DNA from: Mesorhizobium onobrychidis
Lineage (GTDB): Bacteria; Pseudomonadota; Alphaproteobacteria; Rhizobiales; Rhizobiaceae
Assembly: GCF_024707545.1 (NCBI RefSeq)
Contig: NZ_CP062229.1
Span: 6,553,501-6,617,500 of the forward strand
Length of the DNA stretch: 64,000 bases
Direction: 5' to 3'
The position numbers and the translations under genes were made by a program. Numbering within the stretch: position 1 is the stretch's first letter; each line of letters begins with the position of its first letter. The notes beneath the pieces are model-generated. The model was not told the DNA's origin. It searched no databases and saw only the letters and a program-made list of their open reading frames with translations. Positions 1 to 8,975 of the stretch are shown here, one piece after another.

Positions 1-847
1 AGCCGATGGCCATGATGTCGGGGACGTATACCTTGTCATTGAACTCGATAATCTGGTCGATGATCGAGGTGACCATGTTAAGCCGCTCCATGTTGATCGC
101 GCCGACCGCACCAGTACCGTCGATATTGATCGGACAGGGTACCCCGCCAACCAGCCAGTTTGGATGCGGGTTCTTGCCGCCGAAGATCGTGTGGATCTTG
201 ACGATCTCCTTCTGGAAGTCGAGCGCCTCCAGATAATGCACCACCGCCATGAGATTGGCCTCAGGCGGCAGCTTGTAGGATGCATTGCCCCAATAGCCGT
301 TCTTGAAGGGTCCGAGCTGGCCTGACTCGACGAATTTCCTGAGCCGAGTCTGGATGTCTTTGAAATAGCCTGGAGAGGAAAGCGGCCAGTCGGACACGGA
401 CTGCGCGAGCGCCGAGGTCGCCTTCGGATCGGCGGAGATCGCAGAGATCACGTCCACCCAGTCGAGCGCATGAAGATGGTAGAAGTGCACGACATGGTCA
501 TGCACCTGCAGCGCCAGCTGCATCAGGTTGCGGATCGAATTGGCATTGTCCGGGATGGTGATGCCGAGCGCATTCTCGACCGCGCGTACAGAGGTCAGCG
601 CATGCGTGCCGGTGCAGACGCCGCAGATGCGCTCCGTGAATGCCCATGCGTCGCGGGGGTCGCGGTTCTTTAGGATGACTTCGATGCCGCGCCACATGGT
701 GCCGGTCGAGACCGCATTCCGGATGATGTTGTTCTCATCGACATTGACCTCCACCCGCATATGTCCCTCGATGCGGGTGACGGGATCGACGACGATGCGC
801 TTGCCCGAATTGTCCAGTGTGAAGCCGTTGGGTGTTTGAATTGTCAC
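1..847 (-). CDS. hupL: Uptake [NiFe] hydrogenase large subunit HupL (N-terminal part, runs off the window)
   Basis: Large catalytic subunit of the membrane-bound uptake hydrogenase, which oxidises the H2 released by nitrogenase. The open frame reads from a GTG at 847 (preceded by GGAGG) to the window edge without a stop, about 282 codons. The start reads (M)[19 protein letters not shown], then [14 protein letters not shown], and the first nickel-ligand motif [11 protein letters not shown] (two Cys) is visible. Also seen are HALDWVDV and the [13 protein letters not shown] segment typical of the family. It starts 24 bases after hupS and is surely co-transcribed with it. The second CxxC nickel motif near the C-terminus lies outside the window. 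Identification is firm; only completeness is unknown. Confidence 0.96.
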   Translation of the reverse strand, partial: MTIQTPNGFTLDNSGKRIVVDPVTRIEGHMRVEVNVDENNIIRNAVSTGTMWRGIEVILKNRDPRDAWAFTERICGVCTGTHALTSVRAVENALGITIPDNANSIRNLMQLALQVHDHVVHFYHLHALDWVDVISAISADPKATSALAQSVSDWPLSSPGYFKDIQTRLRKFVESGQLGPFKNGYWGNASYKLPPEANLMAVVHYLEALDFQKEIVKIHTIFGGKNPHPNWLVGGVPCPINIDGTGAVGAINMERLNMVTSIIDQIIEFNDKVYVPDIMAIG

Positions 848-871
848 GATGCTGTTCCTCCCCGAGAGTGA

Positions 872-1957
872 TTATGATGCGTCGGCTTTTTCGCGCTTGG
901 TGGTCACGCGCTTGAAGGCGGTTACCGCGGCATGGGCGGCGATTACGCCACCCACGATGCCGGCGGCGGTCATGCCGACCTTGTCGGCGTTGGCCTCGAC
1001 GCCGAACTGGTGGAGGTTCGTCAGACGGTCATAGAAGCTGCCGTTGTCCCAGAAGCCGTCTTCCGAGCAGCCGATGCAGCCGTGGCCTGACTGGATCGGG
1101 AAGGAAACGCCCCCGTTCCAGCGCACGGTAGAGCAGGCATTGTAGGTGGTCGGGCCCTTGCAGCCCATCTTGTACAGACAGGAGCCCTTGCGTGCGCCCT
1201 CATCGTCCCACTCCTCGACAAACTGGCCGGCATCGAAATGCGGTCGGCGGTAGCACTTGTCGTGGATGCGCTGCGAGTAGAACATCTTGGGCCGGCCCTG
1301 CCGGTCGAGTTCCGGCAGCTTGCCGAAGGTCGTGATGAAGGTGACGACCCCGGTCATCACCTCCGCGATCGGGGGACAGCCTGGTACCTTAATGATCGGC
1401 TTATCGAGGATGACCTTGTCGATCGGTGTCGCCTGGGTCGGGTTCGGATTGGCCGCCTGGACGCAGCCCCAAGAGGCGCAGGCGCCCCAGGCGATAATCG
1501 CCATGGCATCCTCGGCCATCCACTTCAGCTTCTCAACGAAGGGTTTGCCGCCGTCGATGCAGAACATGCCGTCCTCGTTGAGCGGCGGATTGCCCTCCAC
1601 GGCGAGGATGTACTTGCCCTTGTACTTCTCCTTCGTCTCTTTGAGAATCGCCTCCGCTTGATGGCCGGCGGCCGCCATGATCGTATCGTCGTAGTCGAGC
1701 GAGATCATCGACAGCACGACGTCTTTGACGAGCGGATGGGCCGAGCGGATGAAGCTCTCCGAACAGCAGGTGCATTCGAGCCCATGCATCCAGATGACGG
1801 GAACACGTTCCTTGGTCTCGAGTGCTTCAGCCATCGCTGTCGCGGCACCCGGGCCGAAACCGAGGCTCGCGGCCGTCAGGCTGCAGAACTTGGTGAAACT
1901 GCGCCGGGTAATCCCCTGGCGACGAATGACGTCATATAAGGTTTCGGCAGCTGCCAT
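872..1957 (-). CDS. hupS: Uptake [NiFe] hydrogenase small subunit HupS
   Basis: The 361-residue small subunit carries the Fe-S clusters that pass electrons from the NiFe site to the quinone pool. The N-terminus has a twin-arginine export signal (RRSFTKFC, residues about 19-26) followed by a hydrophobic stretch. This is expected because the HupSL dimer is exported folded to the periplasmic face. Proximal-cluster motif LECTCCSES follows, then WGACASWG and VPGCPPIAE. Further on are the medial/distal cluster cysteines in [22 protein letters not shown] and [15 protein letters not shown]-terminal hydrophobic helix (about 326-346) can anchor the dimer. Length is normal for the family. It is the first gene of the operon, with hupL just downstream. 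Confidence 0.97.
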   Translation of the reverse strand: MAAAETLYDVIRRQGITRRSFTKFCSLTAASLGFGPGAATAMAEALETKERVPVIWMHGLECTCCSESFIRSAHPLVKDVVLSMISLDYDDTIMAAAGHQAEAILKETKEKYKGKYILAVEGNPPLNEDGMFCIDGGKPFVEKLKWMAEDAMAIIAWGACASWGCVQAANPNPTQATPIDKVILDKPIIKVPGCPPIAEVMTGVVTFITTFGKLPELDRQGRPKMFYSQRIHDKCYRRPHFDAGQFVEEWDDEGARKGSCLYKMGCKGPTTYNACSTVRWNGGVSFPIQSGHGCIGCSEDGFWDNGSFYDRLTNLHQFGVEANADKVGMTAAGIVGGVIAAHAAVTAFKRVTTKREKADAS

Positions 1958-2020
1958 GTTGCTACTCTATGCCCCATCGCATCGCCCGGATGGAGGCCGG
2001 GCTCTGTCAGAATGCTTGCA

Positions 2021-2036
2021 GCAAGAAGCGGACCAA
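2021..2036 (-). promoter_or_regulatory. Putative sigma-54 (-24/-12) promoter of hupSL
   Basis: On the minus strand the sequence TGGTCCGCTTCTTGC carries GG and GC separated by exactly 10 bases, as required for RpoN, about 64 bases upstream of the hupS ATG. The TGGCAC part is imperfect (TGGTCC) while the -12 TTGC is intact. NifA/RpoN control of hupSL is known in several rhizobia, so this fits. I did not find a clean TGT-N10-ACA site just upstream of it. Confidence 0.6.
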
Positions 2037-2099
2037 TTTTCATTATTTCGACCATTTTCTTGCTACAGATTTGAAATGTTTGGCGTTTTTTTAAACGGC

Positions 2100-2414
2100 C
2101 TCCGGTGGGCGGTCGGCATGGCGAAAGCGGGCCGGAAAGTCGGCTTTCACCGCTGAAAACTGTCTTACCGCCGCCGCGCGGCGCCAACTGCATCCCAATG
2201 CGCGGTGCAGTCATGCAGGGATCGAAGGAGCGGATCACATGCTGCAGCACCGCGGACTTCGAGCCCAGTCCACCGGTATCGAGCCCGGCAAGCGCCGCTT
2301 CGAGCGGCCTCTTCTTGGAAGGCCGCCTATAAATCGGGCAGCTGAACTTCTTCGGTGAGATCGCCCATCTGACGGAGCCCGCCGCCTTCAGTCGCCGGCT
2401 TGCCGAGGTCCTCC
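2100..2414. other. No gene recognised upstream of hupS
   Basis: Apart from the hupS promoter region at its edge, this stretch shows short open frames on both strands but no recognisable protein family. It is probably mixed debris between hup and the intron remnant. Confidence 0.4.
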
Positions 2415-2640
2415 GCCGCCGCGAGTGCTGCGGCTGCCGCCGGTTCGCCAACGGGGTTCTGGCGCATGTCTGGACACCCGGCGGTCCAACAGGCTCTGCG
2501 CGACCACTACTTCGACGAGCTCGGTCTTCCTCGCCTCTATGTCTCCGCCCAAGCTTAATTCGGTCGAACCGTCGTGGTACGTGACCCGTATGCCCGGTGG
2601 TGGGCAGGGGCACCGCCGCGAGGCGGCTCCTATCCGACCA
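2415..2640 (+). pseudogene. Group II intron 3' remnant (reverse transcriptase C-terminus plus intron tail)
   Basis: The frame ending with TAA at 2556-2558 reads GSPTGFWRMSGHPAVQQALR and then LGLPRLYVSAQA. This is nearly identical to the C-terminus of the reverse transcriptase at 14552. The following bases (GTGGTACGTGACCCGTATGC, then a GC hairpin ending CTCCTATCC) match the 3' RNA domains of the same intron family. No 5' part is present here, so this is a truncated second copy lying in the opposite orientation to the larger one. Confidence 0.8.
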
Positions 2641-2997
2641 ATGTCGGATTTCCGACGATGTCGGATTTCCAACAGGATGGCAAATCCGCTAGCGCATTGC
2701 GTGACGCTGTCACGTTGTCTGCGTATGAACGCGCTGAAGCGGTGTACGCTACTGTCAGCAGAGCGCAGTCACGGCCTTCCACTCCGCCATTGCGTTCAGA
2801 CGGTGAAGATGGATCTGAAACGCGGAGTGTCTTGAGCGAGGTGGAACGAAGAGGTTGCGGAGGGGCGGAGAAGATCGAGACGAAGCGCTGAGGGATTTCC
2901 GGTGATCGGAAGCCCTGCATCGTTCGCTCCCGTTTTCGCAACGGCATATGGCCCCAGTGCATTATTGGGACATAGATTACGGTAGGGATGTCGGCGA
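2641..2997. other. No gene recognised
   Basis: Only overlapping random frames are seen. A small perfect inverted repeat (GTCGG-ATTT-CCGAC) followed by a second GTCGGATTTCC copy lies at about 2644-2669, right after the intron remnant. Its origin is unclear. Confidence 0.4.
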
Positions 2998-3175
2998 TCA
3001 TGAGGCGCCAATCCTAAGCGGCAGGAACCCTTCACCATCGACCATGAGATGGTCTGACCAGACGTAATCGCCCGTGATGTTGATATGGTCCCAGCCCAAC
3101 GGCGAGAGCTGGTGGATTATCCGCTTATCGAATGCCGTTCCGCGCCGGCGCAAGAACGTGCGCTCCATGTACGCT
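2998..3175 (-). pseudogene. Tn3-family transposase, C-terminal remnant
   Basis: The minus strand reads (Y)MERTFLRRRGTAFDK, then HQLSPLGWDHINITGDYVW and FLPLR before a stop at 2998-3000. The LSPLGWxHINxTGDYxW block and the final PLR are the signature of the C-terminus of Tn3-family TnpA. An in-frame stop lies just upstream of YMER, and the rest of the roughly 1000-residue transposase is missing, so only about 57 residues survive. No terminal inverted repeat was identified. Confidence 0.8.
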
Positions 3176-3456
3176 CATTGCGGAATTGCTCGCGGCGGAT
3201 TCGCTTACAGAATGCGGATCGATCGTGATCGATCAGTACTTGGGCGCTTCATAGCATAGGCGAAACATTTTAGACTCTCATTTACGAGCATTTGCCAGAG
3301 GTCAGCCGGAGCGCGAGCCCGGCGTCGGCGGTGAGCCACTTGGACGGCAGCAACGTCTTCAAAAACCGTTGGAATGTGCGTGGGGCCGGTGGACGAAGGC
3401 GTGGGATCGGCCTAGACGACGTTCGCAACTCCCTGAATCCCTCCGAAAGTACCACT

Positions 3457-3804
3457 ATGAGGCAGCAGCAGCGCCCCTTTGTCGTCGAGATCAAACAGAA
3501 GCGTGGGCTCGTGAAGCGGCCACAGTCCATCTGGGGCGGCGTCGACCTGGCCGCGATCGCGAACGATGTCGCGGAAACGAAGACGGACGGTGCGATCGCG
3601 GAAACGACGCCGCAGCCGATATTTCCCGATGAAGATGTTCGTTCTCAGCCCATACTCACCACCGGTGAAGTAGTATCCGACGCCAAGCACGTGACCATGC
3701 CCGACGCGTCGCTTCCCGAGCCGTCAATGGCTGAGGAAGCGAAGATTCCGGAGACATCGAACGCACCGGCTGGCGTCAGACGGACCCGCAGCAAGAAGCG
3801 GTAG
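3457..3804 (+). CDS. Conserved rhizobial hypothetical protein
   Basis: A 115-residue protein from ATG 3457 with the basic, conserved-looking start MRQQQRPFVVEIKQKRGL, then KRPQSIWGGVDLAAIANDV. The middle is acidic and proline-rich and the tail basic (GVRRTRSKKR). I recall proteins opening RPFVVEIKQKR...SIWG as common near IS elements in rhizobial symbiosis regions, but I know no function. An upstream in-frame ATG at 3292 exists, but the extra residues look like non-coding sequence. There is no signal peptide or membrane segment. The basic N-terminus would be compatible with nucleic-acid or protein binding, but that is a guess. Confidence 0.5.
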   Translation: MRQQQRPFVVEIKQKRGLVKRPQSIWGGVDLAAIANDVAETKTDGAIAETTPQPIFPDEDVRSQPILTTGEVVSDAKHVTMPDASLPEPSMAEEAKIPETSNAPAGVRRTRSKKR

Positions 3805-4059
3805 CAGAAAGATGCGCCTTTGCCGTGTGGTGAACGATGGAAGGGACGCGGCGCCTGCCAGTGAGTGCTGCGGCAGAGCCGACATCACCGATAGGCGACG
3901 GCATCAGGATTGGAATCTGCCCTTGTCGAACTATCCGATGGCGGGAAAATTTCTTCTTTGGCGGCAGTACCGTGCTGACGTTGGCCCGCCGAATTTCCGT
4001 CCTGCCGGAACGCGCATCGTCACCAACATGATCGATACAGCCATCGCAGCTGCCGAAGA

Positions 4060-4285
4060 ACACCGGCACGTCATGCTGGGCGGCGATTTCAATGTCGATT
4101 TCCAGACCGCGACAGTATTTGCCGGTCTGCGTATCTTGGCGATCAGCACGATATCGCTTTCATCGCCGTGCATCCAGCGCTTAGCGTCTTCGACCCATGA
4201 ACAGGCGCGGAAAATCGTCATTCTCGCCGATCACACCAAATTCGGCTCGTTGGCGCGCTACCGGATCCTTCTCATTCCGCGAAAC
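4060..4285 (+). pseudogene. DeoR-family regulator remnant (C-terminal part)
   Basis: One frame reads ARKIVILADHTKFGSLARYR. This is the conserved C-terminal block of DeoR-type sugar-phosphate-responsive repressors (R-K-x-x-x-L-A-D-H-x-K-F-G). The preceding segment reads VDFQTATVFAGLRI and then shifts frame (DQHDIAF in another frame), matching the sensor domain poorly. No DNA-binding N-terminus is found. Broken remnant, directly upstream of and convergent with the flavin reductase. Confidence 0.55.
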
Positions 4286-4300
4286 GTCACGCATCGGCAC

Positions 4301-4807
4301 TCACGACGATCCGTATGCGCCCTGATGATAGATCAATGCCGGGCCCGGCTCTCCGCTCGCCACATATCGGACGCTGCCGAGGATCAGCGCGTGGCTGTGG
4401 CGGACGATCATGTCTTCGACCGCGCAGTCAACGGCGGCAAGCGCCCCGTCGAGTGCCAACGCGCCGGTTGCAAGTCTAAGCCAGCGGGCCCCCTCGTAAC
4501 GTTCTACCCCCGCCAGGCCATCGCGTCCGGCGAAGCGGTCGGCAATCGCAACCTGGTCGGCACGCAGCACGTTCACGCAGAAATGCCTATGCCGCCTGAT
4601 TGCTGCCCAGGTTGACGAGTTCAGGTTGATACTGACGACCATCACCTCCGGCTCGACGGACAGTGAGTGGGCGGTCGTAACGGTTGCGCCCGTCCTTCCG
4701 TCGCCAATACCTGCAGTAACCACGGACACGGCTCCAGCCAGGTGACGCATGGCAGATTTCAGGGGGATCCGGGTTTCAATCAGGGGAACGCGCTCGGTTA
4801 ATGTCAT
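4301..4807 (-). CDS. Flavin reductase (FMN-binding split-barrel family)
   Basis: A 168-residue protein from ATG 4807, which has TGAGG about 10 bases upstream; the longer frame from 4879 would overlap the neighbour. It reads MRHLAGAVSVVTAG, then GATVTTAHSLSVEPEVMVVSIN, the FMN-binding part of NAD(P)H:flavin reductases of the HpaC/SsuE-partner type. HFCVNVLRADQVAIADRFAG and the late HSHALILGSVRYV block also fit. These proteins supply reduced FMN to two-component monooxygenases. It lies 38 bases downstream of the FAD protein and in the same direction as the truncated ssuD, so it probably served as the reductase for a sulfonate monooxygenase. Since ssuD is broken, its present role is unclear. Confidence 0.85.
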   Translation of the reverse strand: MTLTERVPLIETRIPLKSAMRHLAGAVSVVTAGIGDGRTGATVTTAHSLSVEPEVMVVSINLNSSTWAAIRRHRHFCVNVLRADQVAIADRFAGRDGLAGVERYEGARWLRLATGALALDGALAAVDCAVEDMIVRHSHALILGSVRYVASGEPGPALIYHQGAYGSS

Positions 4808-4845
4808 CTGGACAGCCTCATTGTGTTTTGCAGCTTCACGACGCC

Positions 4846-6255
4846 TCACGACGCAAGGCCGTCTTGGTACCCAAGCCAATGGTGGATTTCGGCGGCGATG
4901 CGCTCGGCATGCGCGGTGACTTCGGGAATTCCCATCAGTTCGCCAACGCTGCCGCGCGCCAGCGGCCCACTGACGAAAATGCTGCCAAACGGCCGCCCGG
5001 ATGTGCCGACCGCACGGCCTTGGCTGTCGGTCTCCAAGCCGAGTCCAATCGGGTCGAGCCGGGCCAATCCCATCCGCGCGAGCGCCGCAATCGCCGTTCT
5101 GGTCCGCAAGATATCGGCATGCGCCGGCCCGGTTGTCACGATCACGCTGTCAAAAGCCTCGGCAATGAGACGCCGTTGGCCACGCAGTTGCTGCCTGACG
5201 CGAATGCGTCCGTCGATCTGATCGGCGCCGACAATCGATGCGGCGCGATAGGCAAGCCTGCCCTCGGCAACCTGGCGATCGAGCACGTCCATGATCTGTG
5301 GCGCAACACGGAAGCGATGCACATCCCACAGCGCGCGAAGATGGCGCACCAGACGGCGCTGCTCAGCGAGCGGCAAAGCCTGCCAGATGACCTGTCCCTG
5401 CCGCCGGACGGCGTCGAGGACGGGATGCCAGTCTTCGCCAGCCCGAGCGGCTGTAGCAATCGCGGTGCGGATGCGCCTGAGCAGCACTGTGGCGCTGCGT
5501 GAAGGCAGGGTGGTAAAGTCGCCGGCCGGATCGACTGCTTTCAAAGCATGTCCGCGCGATCTGTAACCATGGCGCGAAAGTGCCGTGATGCGGCCGCGAT
5601 GGCCCTTGCGGTGAAGCGTCGCGATCACGTCCGCCGATGTCAGTCCGGTGCCGACGATGAGAACATTGTCATTGCGGCCGACCGCTTCCAGCCTCTCCAG
5701 ATCATAGGGATTGGCCACCAGCCCGGCCTTGCCAGCCACGGACTGCAGGGCCAACGGCAAGGCCGGGGGCGGATGCGTCGTCGCAATGACCAGAGCGTCT
5801 GCCACAAGCGCTGCGCCGTCAGCAAGGATCAGCCGGTAGCGCTCACCACTGCGTTCGACCGAAGCAACGGCGGATCTGACATGCCGGATCGTTTTGCTTT
5901 GGAGAAAGCGCTGGAGGTGGTCTTCCACGTAACGGCCGAAAATACGGCGCTGCGGGTAGAGCGCTCCATTGGCGGCAATAATCCCGGCATCGTCCGCAAT
6001 GGCGCTGGTTCGCTCCAGCCAGTCGGCAAAGTGGCTGTCCTGGCCAGAGATCAGCGTCATCCGCGATGCCGGCACATTGGTGCGGTGTGAAGGATCACCG
6101 GTCGAATAGGCCAGACCATAGCCGAGCCCTTCGCGCGGTTCGATGACCACGATCTCGGATGCGCCCGCCGGCAGCAGCCGCGCCAGGTGAAACGCAGTCG
6201 CCGCGCCGGAGAATCCGCCCCCGACAATCGCTACGATCGGTTCGCCGGCGCTCAA
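4846..6255 (-). CDS. FAD/NAD(P)-binding protein (NAD_binding_9 / YdhS-like)
   Basis: A 469-residue protein with an N-terminal dinucleotide-binding fold ([20 protein letters not shown], GxGxxG variant GGGFSG) and [14 protein letters not shown] followed by NVPASRM, typical of the HcaD/YdhS-type FAD-NAD(P)-binding family. A second Rossmann-like motif, [18 protein letters not shown], lies near residue 200. The C-terminal part [20 protein letters not shown] is also family-like. The start ATG overlaps the end of the ssuD fragment by 4 bases (ATGA), showing that they were one operon. Members occur beside sulfonate or siderophore genes, but the exact substrate is unknown. The gene looks intact. Confidence 0.8.
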   Translation of the reverse strand: MSAGEPIVAIVGGGFSGAATAFHLARLLPAGASEIVVIEPREGLGYGLAYSTGDPSHRTNVPASRMTLISGQDSHFADWLERTSAIADDAGIIAANGALYPQRRIFGRYVEDHLQRFLQSKTIRHVRSAVASVERSGERYRLILADGAALVADALVIATTHPPPALPLALQSVAGKAGLVANPYDLERLEAVGRNDNVLIVGTGLTSADVIATLHRKGHRGRITALSRHGYRSRGHALKAVDPAGDFTTLPSRSATVLLRRIRTAIATAARAGEDWHPVLDAVRRQGQVIWQALPLAEQRRLVRHLRALWDVHRFRVAPQIMDVLDRQVAEGRLAYRAASIVGADQIDGRIRVRQQLRGQRRLIAEAFDSVIVTTGPAHADILRTRTAIAALARMGLARLDPIGLGLETDSQGRAVGTSGRPFGSIFVSGPLARGSVGELMGIPEVTAHAERIAAEIHHWLGYQDGLAS

Positions 6256-6542
6256 GACTGGCTCGCGCGCAGCGCCGAGGGCCGATGATCGCCGGCCACT
6301 GTTTCACCGAAGGGCCCCATATTGACAGCCGTGGGGCGCGACGAGATTTCGTGATCAAGTGGCAACAGCGGCAACACCAGTTCGCCGAAGCGATAAGCCT
6401 CCTCCAGATGCGGATAACCGGAGAGGATGAAGGTATCGATTCCGATACGCCGGTATTCGTCGATCCGCTCCGCAACAGTCGCCGCGTCGCCGACCAGCGC
6501 GAGCGGATACCACCAGTTCAAATCCGGCGAGATGAAGCGCAC
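6252..6542 (-). pseudogene. Alkanesulfonate monooxygenase (SsuD-like), C-terminal fragment
   Basis: 96 residues match the end of FMNH2-dependent luciferase-like sulfonate monooxygenases: [18 protein letters not shown], then [20 protein letters not shown] and LVLPLLPLD. The N-terminal three quarters, with the flavin site, are missing; the similarity stops at about 6545, so an insertion or deletion has removed it. The ATG at 6542 is an internal methionine. The operon fragment (ssuD, FAD protein, flavin reductase) points to a former organosulfur-use locus. Confidence 0.8.
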
Positions 6543-6819
6543 CGATCAACGCGGCATGCGTGAGGTTACTTGGACTCCAACAACCTGTCCGCGGCCGGTT
6601 CCGCGGACGAGACTCATAGAGCCACCGCCATCTGCTACTTCCAGGCAAGGTCTGCAAAACTTCCCTGTGCCTGAATGCCCTTGGAGGAGCATTGCCCACC
6701 TTCGGTAGTCCAGATCCTACGCCTCCAGTAAGGCCAGCACGAATGATCCATCCCTTCTCGGTCCAGTTGAGGGGTTCCGACCTCGACAATCGGATTCGAA
6801 GCGTAAACCTCCGCTCGTT

Positions 6820-7677
6820 TTATTTCTCAGCCTCTACACCACTTCCGACTTTAGCTCTACGCCAGCGACGTCGATCGAATGGGAACATAATGTAATCGCG
6901 CACGGTGAGCGGCTCGGGCTGGTCTCGGAGGCCAACTTCCGGCCACTCGTTCTTTTTTGGCCAGTATGCCGTTAGAAAAATCGTGTCCCAGAGAGTTGTA
7001 AAGAACCCGTAGTTTCGGTGCCGGTGACGCGGCTCCAACGAGTGGTGAATGCGGTGGAACTTATTGTCGCCAAGGATATATCGAAGCGGCCCAAGATTGA
7101 TGCGGGTGCTAGAGTGTGAAAGATGGGCCTGAAAAGTAATCAGCGTCATGGCAACAGCGGGCACTACGCCAGATTCGAAGTGGAACAGCGCGAGTGGTAG
7201 TGCCACAAGACCTGCGTAAACGAGTGGCTCGGAAACGTGATGATGGCAATTCCATGCCGTCAATTCGCGGATCGAGTGGTGAGTAGCGTGCATGCGCCAG
7301 AGGAATGGAACAGCATGCTGAGCGCGGTGCATCCAGTAGTAAAAGAAGTCGCCCGCAATCGCGACCAAAACGCCTGAAAGGACGGCCAATCCATTGCTAA
7401 TGATTGCGTTGTCAGAGTGAAGCAACGTACCGAAATTGATCGTCACGAGCGGCTTTATCCCTAACCAGGCCAAGCCCACAGCGTAGAAGTGCCAGATAAA
7501 AGCACCGAATCCGAGGCGAATAATCCAATTTCGTACGCCGCGAACGTATGATGCAAAGCTGTATCGATAAGCCGGAAAGGTTAGCTCCAGCGCGGCGCAA
7601 AAGGTTGCGAACATTACAACCAGCCCAAACGATTTCACGAAGATCTGGGTCACGTGGTTAATATCGAGAACGTGCAT
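6820..7677 (-). CDS. Sterol desaturase / fatty acid hydroxylase family membrane protein
   Basis: A 285-residue integral membrane di-iron enzyme. Histidine boxes are clear: HRAQH (HxxxH), HATHHS (HxxHH) and, after the last helices, HRIHHS. DNKFHRIHH with the earlier HHHVSEP completes the usual eight-histidine set. Several hydrophobic helices lie at the N-terminus (residues about 12-32, 60-75, 95-112) and around 155-180. The family oxidises lipid or carotenoid substrates at the membrane; the substrate here cannot be told. Related genes sit in many rhizobial symbiosis regions. It is monocistronic, with IS110 debris upstream and a gene-free gap downstream. Confidence 0.88.
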   Translation of the reverse strand: MHVLDINHVTQIFVKSFGLVVMFATFCAALELTFPAYRYSFASYVRGVRNWIIRLGFGAFIWHFYAVGLAWLGIKPLVTINFGTLLHSDNAIISNGLAVLSGVLVAIAGDFFYYWMHRAQHAVPFLWRMHATHHSIRELTAWNCHHHVSEPLVYAGLVALPLALFHFESGVVPAVAMTLITFQAHLSHSSTRINLGPLRYILGDNKFHRIHHSLEPRHRHRNYGFFTTLWDTIFLTAYWPKKNEWPEVGLRDQPEPLTVRDYIMFPFDRRRWRRAKVGSGVEAEK

Positions 7678-8270
7678 TTGTTTGCTCCTGCGAATCCTTC
7701 AAAATGAGGGACTCTCATCAACGCAGTGTCTTCGTCACGAGGGCGAGACCAATGTTATAAATCTCCAGCGCAGCCCTAAACTCGAGCCGGCATCCGGACC
7801 GATATCCGCGCAGAAATCACGGCGCACCGCAGGATGTGCTATGCAGCATTTTCACAGATCGGTAAAATCAGTTGGTTGGATAGGACCCATCCATGTCCCA
7901 AATGGTTGGAGGAGCCCAATAGACAAGAGGTTTGCGCGAAATGACCAACTATGCGCCGGTGTGTCGAGGCGGTACAGCAGAGGTTGCCTAGCCAGCAGCG
8001 TTGCGAACGGAGATCGTGTCTCAGGAAGTTCTCTAATCGCCTTCGTCAATAGGCTCCTTCTCTCCTCGTTGGTGCAGCGCCTGCCGGGCTCAGGGTTCTC
8101 TCCGGGGTCGATCGCAAGGATCGCCGCATGTTTGCGTTGGAACGGGTGGGGTCGAAGTGGTGTTCGCGGTTCCGTAGGACCGCATGCATGGGAGCGACCT
8201 CATCCGCGCAGCGTCCCGGCAAGGACGCATCTCGGGAACTGGAGTTGATCGGGAAATCGAAAGCTCCTTG
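7678..8270. other. Intergenic stretch without a recognised gene
   Basis: Contains the upstream region of the fatty acid hydroxylase gene. Short frames on both strands show no family signature and I cannot name a promoter. Confidence 0.4.
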
Positions 8271-8386
8271 TCAGGCTGCAGCGACGGCGCGGCGGAACGG
8301 CTCATTCGTCTTCCATATGGCGTGGAGGATGACGGCAAGCTTGCGCGCCACCGCGACCTTCGCCTTCTTGGGATCAGAACAAGAGC
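8271..8386 (-). pseudogene. IS110-family transposase, C-terminal remnant
   Basis: The minus strand reads DPKKAKVAVARKLAVILHAI, then WKTNEPFRRAVAAA and a stop at 8271-8273. This is the conserved C-terminus of IS110/IS1111-type DEDD transposases. Only about 37 residues remain. A separate N-terminal IS110 fragment lies at 8473 in the opposite orientation, so the two are not halves of one simple copy. Confidence 0.75.
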
Positions 8387-8472
8387 AGTGCGAAAATCGA
8401 TGGGATGGAAGGCTCCCGCTCCGCCGGTGCTAGATACGCATCGGTTAGGATTGACAAACCGGGAGCGTTCGA

Positions 8473-8700
8473 ATGGAAGAGAATTCTACCGTTGACATCG
8501 ACCTTGCGAAGTCAGTGTTCCAGATTCATGCGATTGATGCCCGCCGGCAATGTTATCGTCCGGCGACAGTTGCGTCTCAGCAGATGTTGAAGTTCTTCGA
8601 GCAGTTGGCGCCTTGCCCATTGGGATGGAGGCGTGCGGCACTGCCTACTACTGGGCGCGAATTAGGTATCGGTGACATGGGCATGGCCGAGGTAGTGTGC
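8473..8700 (+). pseudogene. IS110-family transposase, N-terminal remnant
   Basis: Reads VDIDLAKSVFQIHAIDARRQ, then QMLKFFEQLAPC with loss of frame inside VVRRQLRLSR and again after MEACGTAYYWARELG. DLAKxxFQ(I/V)H is the first catalytic block of IS110 transposases. Frameshifted and lacking the middle of the gene. Confidence 0.8.
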
Positions 8701-8975
8701 TGAGGGCAACGATTTGGCGGCCGACGGCATCGCGTGCCGGCACTGCTCGTCTTCGGTGCTTTCTCGCTCTCTTCACTTCATCAACATCTTCCAGCTGCTG
8801 ATGAATTTCACTGGCGAGCGCGAGTAGCGACTGTCCGTTGTGGGCGAGGGCGAGGTAGCCGGAGAGATCCTCCGGCCACAATTAGTTGCGCAACACCCAA
8901 CCACACCTTGAGTCCCCAAGAGCTTTTGCTTAGTCTGCCACAGCACCGGCCTTCAACAGCGGCCCGCGAGGACAT

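Noticed and set aside
1238..1939. 233-residue plus-strand frame
   Set aside because: It is the antisense shadow of hupS, which has complete hydrogenase motifs on the minus strand.
1876..2613. 245-residue minus-strand frame upstream of hupS
   Set aside because: It overlaps the hupS start and promoter, is rich in Arg and low-complexity, and shows no family signature.
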